This document shows positions 37,116 through 47,342 of a stretch of DNA of 64,000 nt, in pieces; position 1 is the stretch's first letter, and the number at the start of each line of letters is the position of its first letter. This DNA comes from Geobacteraceae bacterium GWC2_53_11 (GTDB taxonomy: Bacteria; Desulfobacterota; Desulfuromonadia; Geobacterales; Pseudopelobacteraceae), in the NCBI GenBank assembly GCA_001802645.1, contig MGZJ01000043.1, forward strand, positions 14,030 to 78,029, given 5' to 3'. Made by a program: the position numbers and the translations under genes. The notes beneath the pieces are model-generated. The model ran no database searches. It was not told the DNA's origin and worked only from the letters and a program-made list of their open reading frames with translations.

Positions 37116-38141
37116 ATGTCCGAACTTCGCTGGGACCCGATAAAGCTGCACTGGGTAATTATTGCCACCGAGCGTGGCCGTCGTCCGCGTGATTTTCAGG
37201 TGGAACCTGAGCAGAGCGGCATGATCGCCTGTCCGTTTTGTTACGGAAATGAAGACAAAACTCCGCCTGAGATCTTTGCCATCCGGCCTGCCGGGTTACC
37301 CAATGCCGCAAATTGGCGGGTACGGGTGATTCCCAACAAGTATCCGGCGTTGCGGGTGGAGGGGGAACTCAACAACCGCGGCTATGGCATGTATGACGTC
37401 ATGAACGGCATTGGCGCGCATGAAGTAATCATCGAGACTCCCGACCACAACCAGACGTTGGCCGATTTGACGGTCAACGAGATTAATGATGTCCTGATTG
37501 CTTATCGCCACCGTTATCTTGATTTGCGCAAGGACTTTAGATTCCGCTATATGGTTCTGTTCAAAAACCACGGGACCCGCGCCGGAGCATCCCTTGCCCA
37601 TTCTCACAGCCAGCTTATAGCCGTGCCGTTGCTCCCTCCGGTGGCAAGTACATTGTTGAAAGTGTCCCGTACCTATTTCAGCGACAAGGAACGCTGCATT
37701 TTTTGCGACCTCATTGAATTTGAATTGCGTGAGGGGGTACGTGTCGTCAAAGAATTTTCCAATTTTGTAACCCTGACCCCCTATGCGTCCTGCTCACCGT
37801 TTGAACTGCGCCTCTATCCGAAACGCCACAGCCACGATTTCGCTTTGATGAACGATGCTCAGCTGGCCGAGCTGGCGGTGGCCTTGAAGGATATGCTGTT
37901 GCGGGTCAAAACAGTGCTGCGCGATGCACCGTATAATTTTATTCTGCATACGGCTCCTCCCATGCATCGCCGTCCCGGCAAGCCTGATCATTGGAACTCG
38001 CTGGAATACGATTACCACTGGCACATCGAGCTGGTGCCACGCCTGACCCAGGTGGCCGGATTCGAATGGGGCACCGGATTTTACATCAATCCAACCTCGC
38101 CGGAAGATGCTGCCGAGTTTCTGCGAGAGGCCGATGTCTGA
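37116..38141 (+). CDS. galT: galactose-1-phosphate uridylyltransferase
   Basis: RWDPIKLHWVIIATERGRRP; CPFCYGNE; NHGTRAGASLAHSHSQLIAVP. Confidence 0.95.
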   Translation: MSELRWDPIKLHWVIIATERGRRPRDFQVEPEQSGMIACPFCYGNEDKTPPEIFAIRPAGLPNAANWRVRVIPNKYPALRVEGELNNRGYGMYDVMNGIGAHEVIIETPDHNQTLADLTVNEINDVLIAYRHRYLDLRKDFRFRYMVLFKNHGTRAGASLAHSHSQLIAVPLLPPVASTLLKVSRTYFSDKERCIFCDLIEFELREGVRVVKEFSNFVTLTPYASCSPFELRLYPKRHSHDFALMNDAQLAELAVALKDMLLRVKTVLRDAPYNFILHTAPPMHRRPGKPDHWNSLEYDYHWHIELVPRLTQVAGFEWGTGFYINPTSPEDAAEFLREADV

Positions 38142-38997
38142 CATCAAGGCGACGCTTGATGCGCTCTATGCGTCCCGCTCTTACCATCATCTGGGCAATG
38201 ATCCTCTTTCATTCTGTCATCACTACCCTGACCCGGCCGATCGCGAGATCGTTGCGGTTATCGCCTCATCATTTGCCTATGGCTCAGTAGTTATAATCCT
38301 CCGTACCCTGGAAGCGATCTTCTCCGAATTGGGGAAATCTCCCCGAAGGTGTGTTGAAAACTTCAATCCCCAGGCCGGAATACGCACGTTTTCCGGCTTC
38401 AAGCACCGCTTTAATGATGGTCGTGATCTTTGCGCGCTGTTGTGGGGAATGCGACAGATGCTGGAGCGTACCGGCAGCATTCAAGCCTTTTTTCTACAAG
38501 GGCACCATGCTGCGGACGATGACGTGAGCAATTCGCTGAACCGGTATTCCGCTGCTGTACTCTCACTCGATTACACGGAGGTGTTCGGGACGCACATCAT
38601 CCCGACTGATTCCTACTTTCCGTTCCTGTTCCCGGCCCCCGTTTCCGGCAGTGCCTGCAAGCGGCTCTGCATGTTTCTCCGCTGGGTAGCCCGACCTGCG
38701 GACGGCATCGACCTCGGCCTGTGGAGCGGCATCTCACCGGCGCAGCTGGTTATTCCGGTGGACACGCATATCAGCCGCATCTGCCGCTATCTTGGCTTTA
38801 CCGGCAGAAAGTCAGCCGATTGGCGCATGGCCAGGGAAATTACGGCTGCCCTGCGTGAATATGACCCCGATGATCCGGTCAAATATGATTTCTCACTGGC
38901 TCATCTCGGTATCAGCGACGGGTGCGACGGCAAGGATACGCGTCTCTGTCCGGCCTGCCCGATTGTAGAAATATGTGCCCAAAACGTGACTAAATAG
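38134..38997 (+). CDS. TIGR02757/DUF2400-family protein
   Basis: DPLSFCHHYPDPADREIVAVIASSFAYG; C-terminal CPACPIVEIC. Confidence 0.88.
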   Translation: MSDIKATLDALYASRSYHHLGNDPLSFCHHYPDPADREIVAVIASSFAYGSVVIILRTLEAIFSELGKSPRRCVENFNPQAGIRTFSGFKHRFNDGRDLCALLWGMRQMLERTGSIQAFFLQGHHAADDDVSNSLNRYSAAVLSLDYTEVFGTHIIPTDSYFPFLFPAPVSGSACKRLCMFLRWVARPADGIDLGLWSGISPAQLVIPVDTHISRICRYLGFTGRKSADWRMAREITAALREYDPDDPVKYDFSLAHLGISDGCDGKDTRLCPACPIVEICAQNVTK

Positions 38998-39020
38998 TCG
39001 AAATGTTTCGGCGTAATGAT

Positions 39021-39049
39021 TTGACACCCTTTGGCCTTTCTGATATAGG
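39021..39049 (+). promoter_or_regulatory. sigma70-like promoter TTGACA-17-TATAGG
   Basis: TTGACA 39021-39026, TATAGG 39044-39049. Confidence 0.6.
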
Positions 39050-39114
39050 ACTAACGTAGTTTTATGTAGTTAGGTGCGTTTCCGCACTACGCTGTCATCA
39101 TCGAGGAGTTGCAG

Positions 39115-40593
39115 ATGATAATCCAATGTGAAAAATGTCAGACAAAATTCCGGCTTGACGACTCCAGGATCACCGAGAAGGGTGTCAAGGTCCGCTGTGC
39201 GAAGTGCAAACATGTGTTCATGGTAAAGCGGGAAGAGCCGGAGGCGGTTTTCTTTGAAACGGAGGAGCCGGCAGCTGCTCAGAACGACACGGCCGCGGCG
39301 GCTTTCGAAGAGAACTCTTTTGCTGCTGAACCGGCTCTCAACAGCGCGCCTGACGATGCGATTCAGTTTGGAGATGCACCGGTTGCGGACGCTTCAGCCG
39401 ATTACAGCTCCTTCGAAACGTCGTCATTTGATGCATCGTCAGTATCATTTGACTCCGACAATCTTGATGTTACCGGCACGGAAAATGTTCAGGAGCGTAG
39501 CGCTGAACCTGTTGCCGGAGGAGAGGTCGACTTTTCAAGTTTCGATTTTGGCGACAGCGCCCCCGAGCCTGATCAGGCTCCGCCTTCAAATCTTTCATTG
39601 GAAGATTTTTCTGATGATGCTGCGGAATCGATTCCCCAGGCTCCCCGGAAGGAGGCTTCCCAAGGTCTTGATTTTTCAGATGACGATATGTTCGGTGCTG
39701 TTGTCGAGGCTGCGCCCGAGCCGTCTAACGATGCTATTACATTTGATTTCGGGGAAGACAGTTTTGCCGAGTCGATGGATACAGGAAGTCATGATTCAGG
39801 CGGGAAAAGCGGTTCGCTCTTTTCATTGGATGCACCAGCGGATGCACCGTTTAATCTGGGGGAGATCGATTTTGGTGATGAACTGACGTCGGTAGCGGTT
39901 CAGCAGGTTAATCCCGACGATCTGAAGCCGTCGCAGGAACTCCTGTTTGCCCCTTTGGCTGAAGCTCAGGTTCAAGAACAGGATACAGCGGCTGATAATG
40001 AAATTACCCGCTCTTTTATTGGCGATGATTCATCAGCTGCACAGCAGGATCTGCCTCCGCTCTCGATTGCTTCGCGGCGCAAACAGAGTCCTCTCTTCAG
40101 CGGAGTGATTGCGGTCGTTGCCGTGCTGGTGGTTTCTGTTCTCGGGTATCTCGGCTACTCTTCTTTTTCCGCACCCAATGGCTCTGCTCCTCAGGAATCC
40201 GGTAAAATCAGCGTGCGGGGTGTGAAAGCTGCTTTCATACAAAATGATGAAGTCGGCGAATTATTGGTTGTGTCCGGAGAGGCGCTCAATGAATATTCAA
40301 AGCCCCGGGCGGCTCTGCAAGTCAAGGTAACTGTTTTTGATTCGGCTGGGCAGACCATCGCCACCAAAAGCGCATATGGCGGTAATCCGCTGACCGATGA
40401 ACAGCTGGAAAGCCTTTCGCTCGACAAGATAGAAGCTGCCATGGCTAATCAGTTTGGCGATTCGCTGGCAAATATGGAAGTGGCTCCGGGTAAGGCGATT
40501 CCGTTTGTTGTCGTCCTTGCGAACCTTCCGAAGGGCGCCAAGGATTATGGGGTACAGCCTGCAGGTTCAACGGTGGCTACCGGAAAACAATAA
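39115..40593 (+). CDS. zinc-ribbon/DUF3426 protein with acidic linker and one TM segment
   Basis: MIIQCEKCQTKFRLDDSRITEKGVKVRCAKCKHVF; TM LFSGVIAVVAVLVVSVLGYLGY. Confidence 0.93.
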   Translation: MIIQCEKCQTKFRLDDSRITEKGVKVRCAKCKHVFMVKREEPEAVFFETEEPAAAQNDTAAAAFEENSFAAEPALNSAPDDAIQFGDAPVADASADYSSFETSSFDASSVSFDSDNLDVTGTENVQERSAEPVAGGEVDFSSFDFGDSAPEPDQAPPSNLSLEDFSDDAAESIPQAPRKEASQGLDFSDDDMFGAVVEAAPEPSNDAITFDFGEDSFAESMDTGSHDSGGKSGSLFSLDAPADAPFNLGEIDFGDELTSVAVQQVNPDDLKPSQELLFAPLAEAQVQEQDTAADNEITRSFIGDDSSAAQQDLPPLSIASRRKQSPLFSGVIAVVAVLVVSVLGYLGYSSFSAPNGSAPQESGKISVRGVKAAFIQNDEVGELLVVSGEALNEYSKPRAALQVKVTVFDSAGQTIATKSAYGGNPLTDEQLESLSLDKIEAAMANQFGDSLANMEVAPGKAIPFVVVLANLPKGAKDYGVQPAGSTVATGKQ

Positions 40594-40620
40594 TAGTAAT
40601 TCACACTCTTTTAATAAAAA

Positions 40621-40659
40621 CAAAGGCCGTTGACAACTCTGTCAACGGCCTTTGTTTTT
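40621..40659. terminator. bidirectional terminator between convergent genes
   Basis: CAAAGGCCGTTGAC-AACTCT-GTCAACGGCCTTTG perfect 14-bp stem with flanking A and T runs. Confidence 0.93.
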
Positions 40660-40684
40660 GTACGAAGATTCTGCAGAATGGCAG

Positions 40685-41197
40685 CTAGAGAATTTCAACC
40701 AACCGGATGGCAAATGTCAGGTCACGTCCGGCCAAGGGATGATTGGCATCCAGTGTTATGGTAGTATCTGTTACGTCTGTTACCAGAACCGGCATTGGCG
40801 AGCCATCTTCAAGAATGACCTCCATCTGATGGCCCGGCTCGGGATTGATATCGTCAGGAATCTCACTACGCTCGATAACGGCGACCATCTCTTCGGCCCG
40901 CTGTCCGTAGGCATCATCGGCAGGTATGGTAATCGTGACGCTCTGTCCCGGCTCAAGACCGATCACGGCAGCTTCGAACTTCGGAATCAGTGTTCCTGCG
41001 CCAATTACAAATTCCATCGGCCCCATGGCCTCGCTGTCACAACCGCATCCGTCATCTTTGCCCTGCTTGCTGCCGCAGCCGCATGAAGACTCTTTCGGCT
41101 GATCGATAAACCCCTCCGAGGAGTCAAAAACAGAACCATCTTCAAGAGTGCCGGTGTAGTGAACTTTTACTGTATCGCCTGATTTAGCCTGTGCCAT
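40685..41197 (-). CDS. FKBP-type peptidyl-prolyl isomerase with Cys-rich insertion
   Basis: KVHYTGTLEDGSVFDSSEG..SSCGCGSKQGKDDGCGCDSEAMGPMEFVIGAGTLIPKFEAAVIGLEPGQ. Confidence 0.95.
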   Translation of the reverse strand: MAQAKSGDTVKVHYTGTLEDGSVFDSSEGFIDQPKESSCGCGSKQGKDDGCGCDSEAMGPMEFVIGAGTLIPKFEAAVIGLEPGQSVTITIPADDAYGQRAEEMVAVIERSEIPDDINPEPGHQMEVILEDGSPMPVLVTDVTDTTITLDANHPLAGRDLTFAIRLVEIL

Positions 41198-41209
41198 GGT
41201 TACTTCCTT

Positions 41210-41545
41210 TCAGTGTGTATGCCCTGAGTGCAGGGATCGTTCTAAAGATAAAATATGCTCCTCGAACTGGCCGGGTTCCTTAGTGAGAATACGCAATCGT
41301 TTATGGCGGGACGTTTCTCCGGAAATTATCTCGACCGAGGATTTTGAAACATGAAAGAGGTCTGCCACAAATTCACGACAGAGTTTATTGGCAGCGCCGT
41401 CAACCGGTGGAGAGGTGAGCCTGATTTTTAACTCTTCTCCCTGGATGCCGCAGACCTGATTCTTTGAGGCACGCGGCTGGACATAAACACTCAGAATAAG
41501 GTCGCCATTGATGGTGGTAATAAAAGGAAGCTCAGACCGGCTCAT
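41210..41545 (-). CDS. DUF167/YggU-family protein
   Basis: VYVQPRASKNQVCGIQGEELKIRLTSPPVDGAANKLCREFVAD. Confidence 0.95.
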   Translation of the reverse strand: MSRSELPFITTINGDLILSVYVQPRASKNQVCGIQGEELKIRLTSPPVDGAANKLCREFVADLFHVSKSSVEIISGETSRHKRLRILTKEPGQFEEHILSLERSLHSGHTH

Positions 41546-41984
41546 TGCAGGTAAGTTGCCGGCTGAAGCTTTCGAGCAGAGCCTTGAAGCTTATCTCAAA
41601 CTGAATCTTCTGACGGCGTATCTCCTCAATGTGGCTCTTCAGTTCTCCCAGCTGGCGTTCTGCATCGGCTACGATCCGCTCGCCCTTCAGCTCCGCTTCT
41701 GAAACAATCAGCTCAGCCTCTTTACGGGCGTTCGCCTTCATTTCTTCAATAACGCGTTGGGCGGAGAGCAGCGTTTCACGAAGTTCCCGCTCTTTTTCAG
41801 CTAAATCCAGCAACTCGCGATTCTGGCGGGACTGCTGCTCCTTCATCTCGTTGTTGTCGCGAATCAGACTTTCCATTTCACCGGCGACGGTTTGCAGAAA
41901 AGCATCGACGTCATCCGGGTCCAGGCCGCGAAATGTTTTAACTTTGAACTGTTGCTGCTGAATGTCGAGCGGTGAAATCTTCAT
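41532..41984 (-). CDS. DivIVA-domain protein
   Basis: MKISPLDIQQQQFKVKTFRGLDPDDVDAFLQTVAGEME + coiled coil. Confidence 0.95.
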   Translation of the reverse strand: MKISPLDIQQQQFKVKTFRGLDPDDVDAFLQTVAGEMESLIRDNNEMKEQQSRQNRELLDLAEKERELRETLLSAQRVIEEMKANARKEAELIVSEAELKGERIVADAERQLGELKSHIEEIRRQKIQFEISFKALLESFSRQLTCNEPV

Positions 41985-42074
41985 GTATAACTTTCCTCGT
42001 CAAATACGGATGAGATTACGTAAGGGGGATGAAGCACCGTTTCAATTGATCAGATGTAAGGTTTTGATGGCGTC

Positions 42075-42890
42075 TTACTGGGCAGACAACTTTAAATAAC
42101 ATTCCGCTTTGTATAATGTTGCATCGGCGGCTAAAGGAGAGCCTGAATTGTCTGCGAGGTAGCGGTCAAGCAGTTCAAGAGCTGTGCTGCAGTCGTCCTT
42201 GCGGTAAGCCTTCACGGCAGCTTCGAAAAGTTTCTGACCTGTTGCAGAATCAGCAGCAGAGACTGAGCCGGATGGGGAATCAGACACCGAAGCAGATCCT
42301 TCCGGTTTTGGCGGTGCTGGAACTGCTGCTGCGGACTTTTTTGTGGATGTCTTTTTCTTGTGGCGACTGGCGATGCCCTTTCCAGATCCGGTGGTTTTCA
42401 GATCACTCAGCGAGAGCTCCGTGCTGGCAGTTGAAGCGGGCGCAGCAGCTGGTTGACGGGAAGTGGCCGGTGACACCGCTTTAGCGGAACTCTTCTTATC
42501 TCCTGATGCTGCCTTGGCTTTTGGAGGAGCAGCCGGATATTTTTCTGTTCGTTCGGAAGCGCTTGCATCGCTCTGTGAGAGCGGAACTTTAAGCATTTTA
42601 CCCGCATAAATCAGGTTGGGGTTTTTAATTGAATTGAACAGCAGTATCTGAGGAAAATACATTCCTTTGCCATTATATTTGCGGGAAAGTCCGTACAGGG
42701 TGTCGCCCTTCTGAATCTCGATTTCCTGTACAAGAACGCCATCCTGACCGGGCGCTTTCTGGCCGGAGGCAGCAGGTTGAGGGGCATACAGCAGATAGTT
42801 TTGGCCCCAGGCAGGCAGTGCCAAACCGGCTGTGAGTACGATGACGGTAAATATTCGGGTGCTTGGTGTCATGTTAGTACCTGTTCCCAA
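42075..42890 (-). CDS. LysM-domain envelope protein
   Basis: VQEIEIQKGDTLYGLSRKYNGKGMYFPQILLFNSIKNPNLIYAGKMLKVP; C-terminal TPR-like repeat. Confidence 0.88.
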   Translation of the reverse strand: MGTGTNMTPSTRIFTVIVLTAGLALPAWGQNYLLYAPQPAASGQKAPGQDGVLVQEIEIQKGDTLYGLSRKYNGKGMYFPQILLFNSIKNPNLIYAGKMLKVPLSQSDASASERTEKYPAAPPKAKAASGDKKSSAKAVSPATSRQPAAAPASTASTELSLSDLKTTGSGKGIASRHKKKTSTKKSAAAVPAPPKPEGSASVSDSPSGSVSAADSATGQKLFEAAVKAYRKDDCSTALELLDRYLADNSGSPLAADATLYKAECYLKLSAQ

Positions 42891-45800
42891 GTTGGTCTTC
42901 GTAGGACAGAATGTTCTTTACCTGAATAGCGGTGCCGACACCGGTGCCAGGTTTAACCCTGAATGAAACCTTGATGCTTCGCTTTTCGGCGGAACCAAGT
43001 TCCTTGAAACGCCAGACCATGGTGCCATTGCTGACGGAACTTGTGGCAGGGTCGGCCGCTACCAGCTCAAGCTGCTCCGGCCAGGCACTCTGCAACTCGA
43101 CTACGCGTGCCAGGTTAGAGCCATTGTTCGTGATCGTCAGGTCAAATGAGGCAACATCACCCGGCTTCAATCGTCCGTCACGTCCGGCCATGGTCATCTT
43201 CAGCACGGGGCGTGAATAGGTTAGCTGGGTTGAACCAGATACTGAAAGCGCGCTGTTTCCTTCTGAAGTAAAGGAAATCCTGACGCTTCCCTGGCTGCCG
43301 TCAGCAGCATTCCGTGGAGTTTTAATTTCCACCACAACGCTTGCCTCTTCGCGTGGAGCCAACGGACCAATTTCCGTGATGACCGGCTCACTGGCTTGCC
43401 GCAATCCGTCCCGGTTAAGGTCATTGAAAATAACTGCGTCCTGAGCACCGGCGACGGCAGAAGTAATGGTGAACTTCTCCCGGACGTTGCCGGTGTTGGT
43501 GACAATAAATGGAACGCTTACGGTCTGTCCCGGAATTGCAACCAGACGGTCTGAACCGGTGCGCACAGAAATATTACGCTGTGCTTCAACATAAGCCATG
43601 TTTGAAACGAAAGCAGAAGTTGTTTTAAGTGTGTTGTTATTCAGCTCGGCCCTGGTTGACAATTCCTGTCCGGCCAGCGAGTCATCCTTGAGCTGGAAGG
43701 TAACGCTGAATTCGCGGCTCTCTCCGGATTTAACCTGCAAGCCGTCGAAAACCAGTGCGGATTTCATCTCCTGTCTGAAGCCGGCAGCAGCATAGTCAAC
43801 CGGTTCAAGTTGCGGCGGGAAATTGAGGCGGAATGTCACATCCTCGGCTATGGTTGAGCCGACGTTGAGAACGGCTACACGATAGACAACCTTGTCGCCC
43901 GGAAGCGGTTTCGTTTTGTCCGTGCGAAGAACGGCCCGCAGAAGTGGTGCCGATGCAACCAGACGGACTTCACGCGATTGGCTGGCTTCGGTCATCAGGC
44001 GCGAAGCGGCTTTAACCGGATGGATAATGCGCTTGCCATCGATGCTGTCAGGCGGAATGACGAGGTCGATGTTTCCTTTAAAGGATTGTCCCGGTGCCAG
44101 CTCAGGTGTTTGACTGATTGCCACGCCAGGTGCGGCTGCCGAGGCAAAACGGGCTTTAAAGTCAGCAGGAAAAGCGGACTCCAGGTAGAAAGAGTCATTG
44201 CCGTTGCCACGGTTGATAACTTCAAAGGGAACAGAAAACTGGCGACCGACTGTGAAGGCGTCGGGGCGCGTCAGCAGGTTAAATTCGAAACCGGCAAACT
44301 GTGCGACTTCAAGGCGTAGAACCTGAGCGTTCTCAGGAAGCGGCGCTTCGACGGGCCGTGCTGGTAATGCAACGGCTACCCCAAGTTCGCGAAGTTTGGC
44401 CGCAGCGGTAACGGCCGCGGTGGAAGCCGGAAACTTATCGATAATGGCTTTATATTGGCCGATTGCTTTTTCCCGATAGGACGATTTAGCAATTCGAGCA
44501 CTATCTTCGGCACGTTTTTGCTCAGCAAGACGGGCTTCATCAGCTTTAAGCGCCGCAAGACGGTTGCTTTCGGCTTCCCTGGCGGTGCGCTCGGCGGCTC
44601 TGTGATCTTCTTCCGCTTTCAGAGAAGCCAGTCGGGCGGACTCGGCGGCAGCTACAGCCTGCTGTGCTTCTTCAGCCTTGGTTTGTGCAAGCTGTTCACG
44701 TTCGGCTTTCTGAGCGGCAATGCGTGCGGTCTCCGCCGCAGCTTCCGCGCTTAGCCTTTCTTCTGCTTTAGCAACAGTAAGCCGCTCTTGCTCAGCTTTT
44801 GCGGCAGCGGCCAGTTTTGCTTCTTCTGTCTTGGCAGCCTCGATCCGTTCCTGTTCAGCTTTAATCGATGCTATACGCTCCAGTTCTCTTTTCTCGGCTG
44901 CAGCCATTTCCTCACTCTGCCTAAGAGCGGCAATACGTGCGGATTCAGCAGCGGCAGCAGTCGCCGCCGCAAGCTTTGCCTGTTCAGCTTTAGCCGCAGC
45001 TATGCGCTGCTGTTCGGCCAGTTCGGCTGCCTTGCGTGATTCTTCGCCTTTGAGAGCTGCAATTCTCTGCTGTTCAGCCTTCTCTCGGGCAGCAGCTTCC
45101 AGTGCGATTCGCTCCTGCTCGGCTTTGACAGCAGCAGCACGCTCCAGTTCTTTCTTCTCGAAAGCGGCTTTGTCCTCAGCCTGCTTGAGTGCGGCAATTC
45201 GTGCCGATTCGGCAGCTGCAGCAGTTGCCGCTGCAAGTTTTGCCTGTTCGGCTTTTGCCGTGGCAATGCGCTGCTGTTCAGCCAATTCAGCTGCTTTACG
45301 AGTCTCTTCAGCCTTGGCTGCAGCGATCCGTTCCTGCTCGACTTTAAGCGCCGCGACACGCGCCTGCTCACGTTTTTCTGCCGCTGAGTTCTCTTCGGCC
45401 TGTTTCAATGCTGCAATGCGGGCAGTTTCGGCAGCAGCAGCAGCTCGCTTGGCTTCTTCGGCTTTGGCTGCAGCGATCCGTTCTTTCTCGCTCTTTGCCT
45501 TCTGGGCAGCCAGACGATCCGGTTGTTTTGTCAGAGGCGGTCCGGAAGGCAGCTTTTCGCCTTTTTCGTAACGGGCGGCAAGAGTGAGAAGTTCATCCTC
45601 AACGGTGCTTTTCAGCGGATTATCAGGGTACTCTTTGGAAAATTGGGAAAGATAGCGGGCAGCCTCCTGCTGGTTGCCCGCTTTGAAGTATGATCGGGAC
45701 AGCCAGAACAGCGCCATGTCCCTGAGAGGTGTGTCGGGGTACTTTTGCAGTACCTCGTTCATCTTTTCAATTGAGGAAGCGTAATCTTTCTGCTGGTAGG

Positions 45801-45936
45801 CATTGAATCCGGCAATAAAAACCTGAGAATCCTCCGTTTCCTGACAATAGGCCGGAGGTATGACCAGAGATGAAATTATGACCAGGGCGACCAGAAGTCG
45901 TAAGAGGATGTTGCGGCATAATCTCAATAATATCAC
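42874..45936 (-). CDS. large envelope protein: TPR, long Ala/Glu/Lys coiled coil, DUF11/CARDB-like Ig domains
   Basis: DYASSIEKMNEVLQKYPDTPLRDMALFWLSRSYFKAGNQQEAARYL; repeated AEQERIAAAKAE blocks; TITNNGSNLARVVELQSAWPEQLELVAADP. Confidence 0.85.
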   Translation of the reverse strand: MILLRLCRNILLRLLVALVIISSLVIPPAYCQETEDSQVFIAGFNAYQQKDYASSIEKMNEVLQKYPDTPLRDMALFWLSRSYFKAGNQQEAARYLSQFSKEYPDNPLKSTVEDELLTLAARYEKGEKLPSGPPLTKQPDRLAAQKAKSEKERIAAAKAEEAKRAAAAAETARIAALKQAEENSAAEKREQARVAALKVEQERIAAAKAEETRKAAELAEQQRIATAKAEQAKLAAATAAAAESARIAALKQAEDKAAFEKKELERAAAVKAEQERIALEAAAREKAEQQRIAALKGEESRKAAELAEQQRIAAAKAEQAKLAAATAAAAESARIAALRQSEEMAAAEKRELERIASIKAEQERIEAAKTEEAKLAAAAKAEQERLTVAKAEERLSAEAAAETARIAAQKAEREQLAQTKAEEAQQAVAAAESARLASLKAEEDHRAAERTAREAESNRLAALKADEARLAEQKRAEDSARIAKSSYREKAIGQYKAIIDKFPASTAAVTAAAKLRELGVAVALPARPVEAPLPENAQVLRLEVAQFAGFEFNLLTRPDAFTVGRQFSVPFEVINRGNGNDSFYLESAFPADFKARFASAAAPGVAISQTPELAPGQSFKGNIDLVIPPDSIDGKRIIHPVKAASRLMTEASQSREVRLVASAPLLRAVLRTDKTKPLPGDKVVYRVAVLNVGSTIAEDVTFRLNFPPQLEPVDYAAAGFRQEMKSALVFDGLQVKSGESREFSVTFQLKDDSLAGQELSTRAELNNNTLKTTSAFVSNMAYVEAQRNISVRTGSDRLVAIPGQTVSVPFIVTNTGNVREKFTITSAVAGAQDAVIFNDLNRDGLRQASEPVITEIGPLAPREEASVVVEIKTPRNAADGSQGSVRISFTSEGNSALSVSGSTQLTYSRPVLKMTMAGRDGRLKPGDVASFDLTITNNGSNLARVVELQSAWPEQLELVAADPATSSVSNGTMVWRFKELGSAEKRSIKVSFRVKPGTGVGTAIQVKNILSYEDQLGNRY

Positions 45937-46121
45937 GTTAATTGACCTCTTTTGGCCGGTTACGCAACTGACGGCGCACGGAGAGCAGATAGAGTCTACA
46001 GGTAAAATGCCTCTTAAGTAGCACCTCTGTGCGCCATTGTCAACGAAAGAAACGGTGTGTCAATACGTTAGCAACCGTTGCGGCATGCGGGTTTTCAAGG
46101 GGTCTGAACGGTGTAAACTTT

Positions 46122-47342
46122 TCAGCGGATACTGTCCTCCGGATATGCTCCGATATTGTGGATTGAAACGTCTGCACCGTTGAACTCTTCTTCCTGGTCG
46201 AGGCGTATTCCGATAGTTTTGTTCAGGACCGTGTAGACAACGAAACTGCTGGCCAGGGCAAACACGACGGCAAGAAGGCTGCCGCCAAGCTGGGAAACAA
46301 AGCTGACGCCGCCTATTCCTCCCAAGGCTTTCTGTCCGAATATTCCGGCAGCAATTCCACCCCAGGTGCCGATTACTCCGTGTAGCGGCCAGACACCCAG
46401 CACGTCGTCAATCTTGAGCTTTTCCTGCTCGTAATGAAATCCATACACGAAAAGTACCGAAGCAATACAGCCAACCGCGAAAGCTCCCAGCGGGTGCATG
46501 ATGTCACTGCCGGCACAGACTGCAATAAGCCCGGCCAGGGCACCGTTGTGAATAAAGCCGGGGTCATTCTTTCCAGCAACCAGAGCGGCAAGAATGCCGC
46601 CAACCATTGCGAGCAGCGAATTGACAGCTACCAGGCCGGAGACTTTTTCCAGATTGCCGGCGCTCATGACATTAAAACCGAACCAGCCGATTGCCAGAAT
46701 CCATGAACCAAGTGCAAGAAAAGGGATGTTGCTGACCAGAATGGGGTGGGATTTACCCTTCACATAACGGCCCATGCGCGGTCCGAGGATGAGAACTGCC
46801 GGCAGTGCAATCCAGCCGCCTATGGAGTGAACAACTACCGAGCCCGCGTAGTCATGAAATTCTGCGCCCCCGACAGATTTGAAAAAAGCCTGCAGTCCTG
46901 AGGAGTTCTGTCCCCAGATGAAAGACTCGAACAGTGGATAGGAGAGCCCGGCAAAGATCGCTCCGGCTATTACTTGCGGCCAGAATTTGGCGCGCTCCGC
47001 AATGCCTCCGGAAATAATGGCGGGGATACAGGCTGCAAAGCAGAGCAGGAAGAAGTAATGAACCAGATCATACCCTTGTGTTTTGCCAAGCAGTTCTTCG
47101 GCAGGTTTCAAAAATGAAATGCCGTAGGCGAGCGGAAAGCCGATGACAAAGTAGACGACCGTGGAAACGGCCCAGTCGGTAAGGATTTTTACGAGAGCAT
47201 TCACCTGGTTTTTTTTGCGCACCGTGCCTACCTCAAGAAAAGCAAAACCGGCATGCATGGCGAACACCATAACTGCACCCAACATAAGAAAAAGAACATC
47301 GGCACTACTTTTGAGACCTGTCATCGTTGACATGGCTTCCAT
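46122..47342 (-). CDS. amtB: ammonium transporter
   Basis: DVLFLMLGAVMVFAMHAGFAFLEVGTVRKKNQVNALVKIL; DYAGSVVVHSIGGW. Confidence 0.97.
   Translation of the reverse strand: MEAMSTMTGLKSSADVLFLMLGAVMVFAMHAGFAFLEVGTVRKKNQVNALVKILTDWAVSTVVYFVIGFPLAYGISFLKPAEELLGKTQGYDLVHYFFLLCFAACIPAIISGGIAERAKFWPQVIAGAIFAGLSYPLFESFIWGQNSSGLQAFFKSVGGAEFHDYAGSVVVHSIGGWIALPAVLILGPRMGRYVKGKSHPILVSNIPFLALGSWILAIGWFGFNVMSAGNLEKVSGLVAVNSLLAMVGGILAALVAGKNDPGFIHNGALAGLIAVCAGSDIMHPLGAFAVGCIASVLFVYGFHYEQEKLKIDDVLGVWPLHGVIGTWGGIAAGIFGQKALGGIGGVSFVSQLGGSLLAVVFALASSFVVYTVLNKTIGIRLDQEEEFNGADVSIHNIGAYPEDSIR

Noticed and set aside
44720-45571. 283-aa Ser/Ala-rich plus-strand ORF
   Set aside because: Mirror of the Ala/Glu/Lys coiled-coil repeat on the minus strand; low complexity, not an independent gene.
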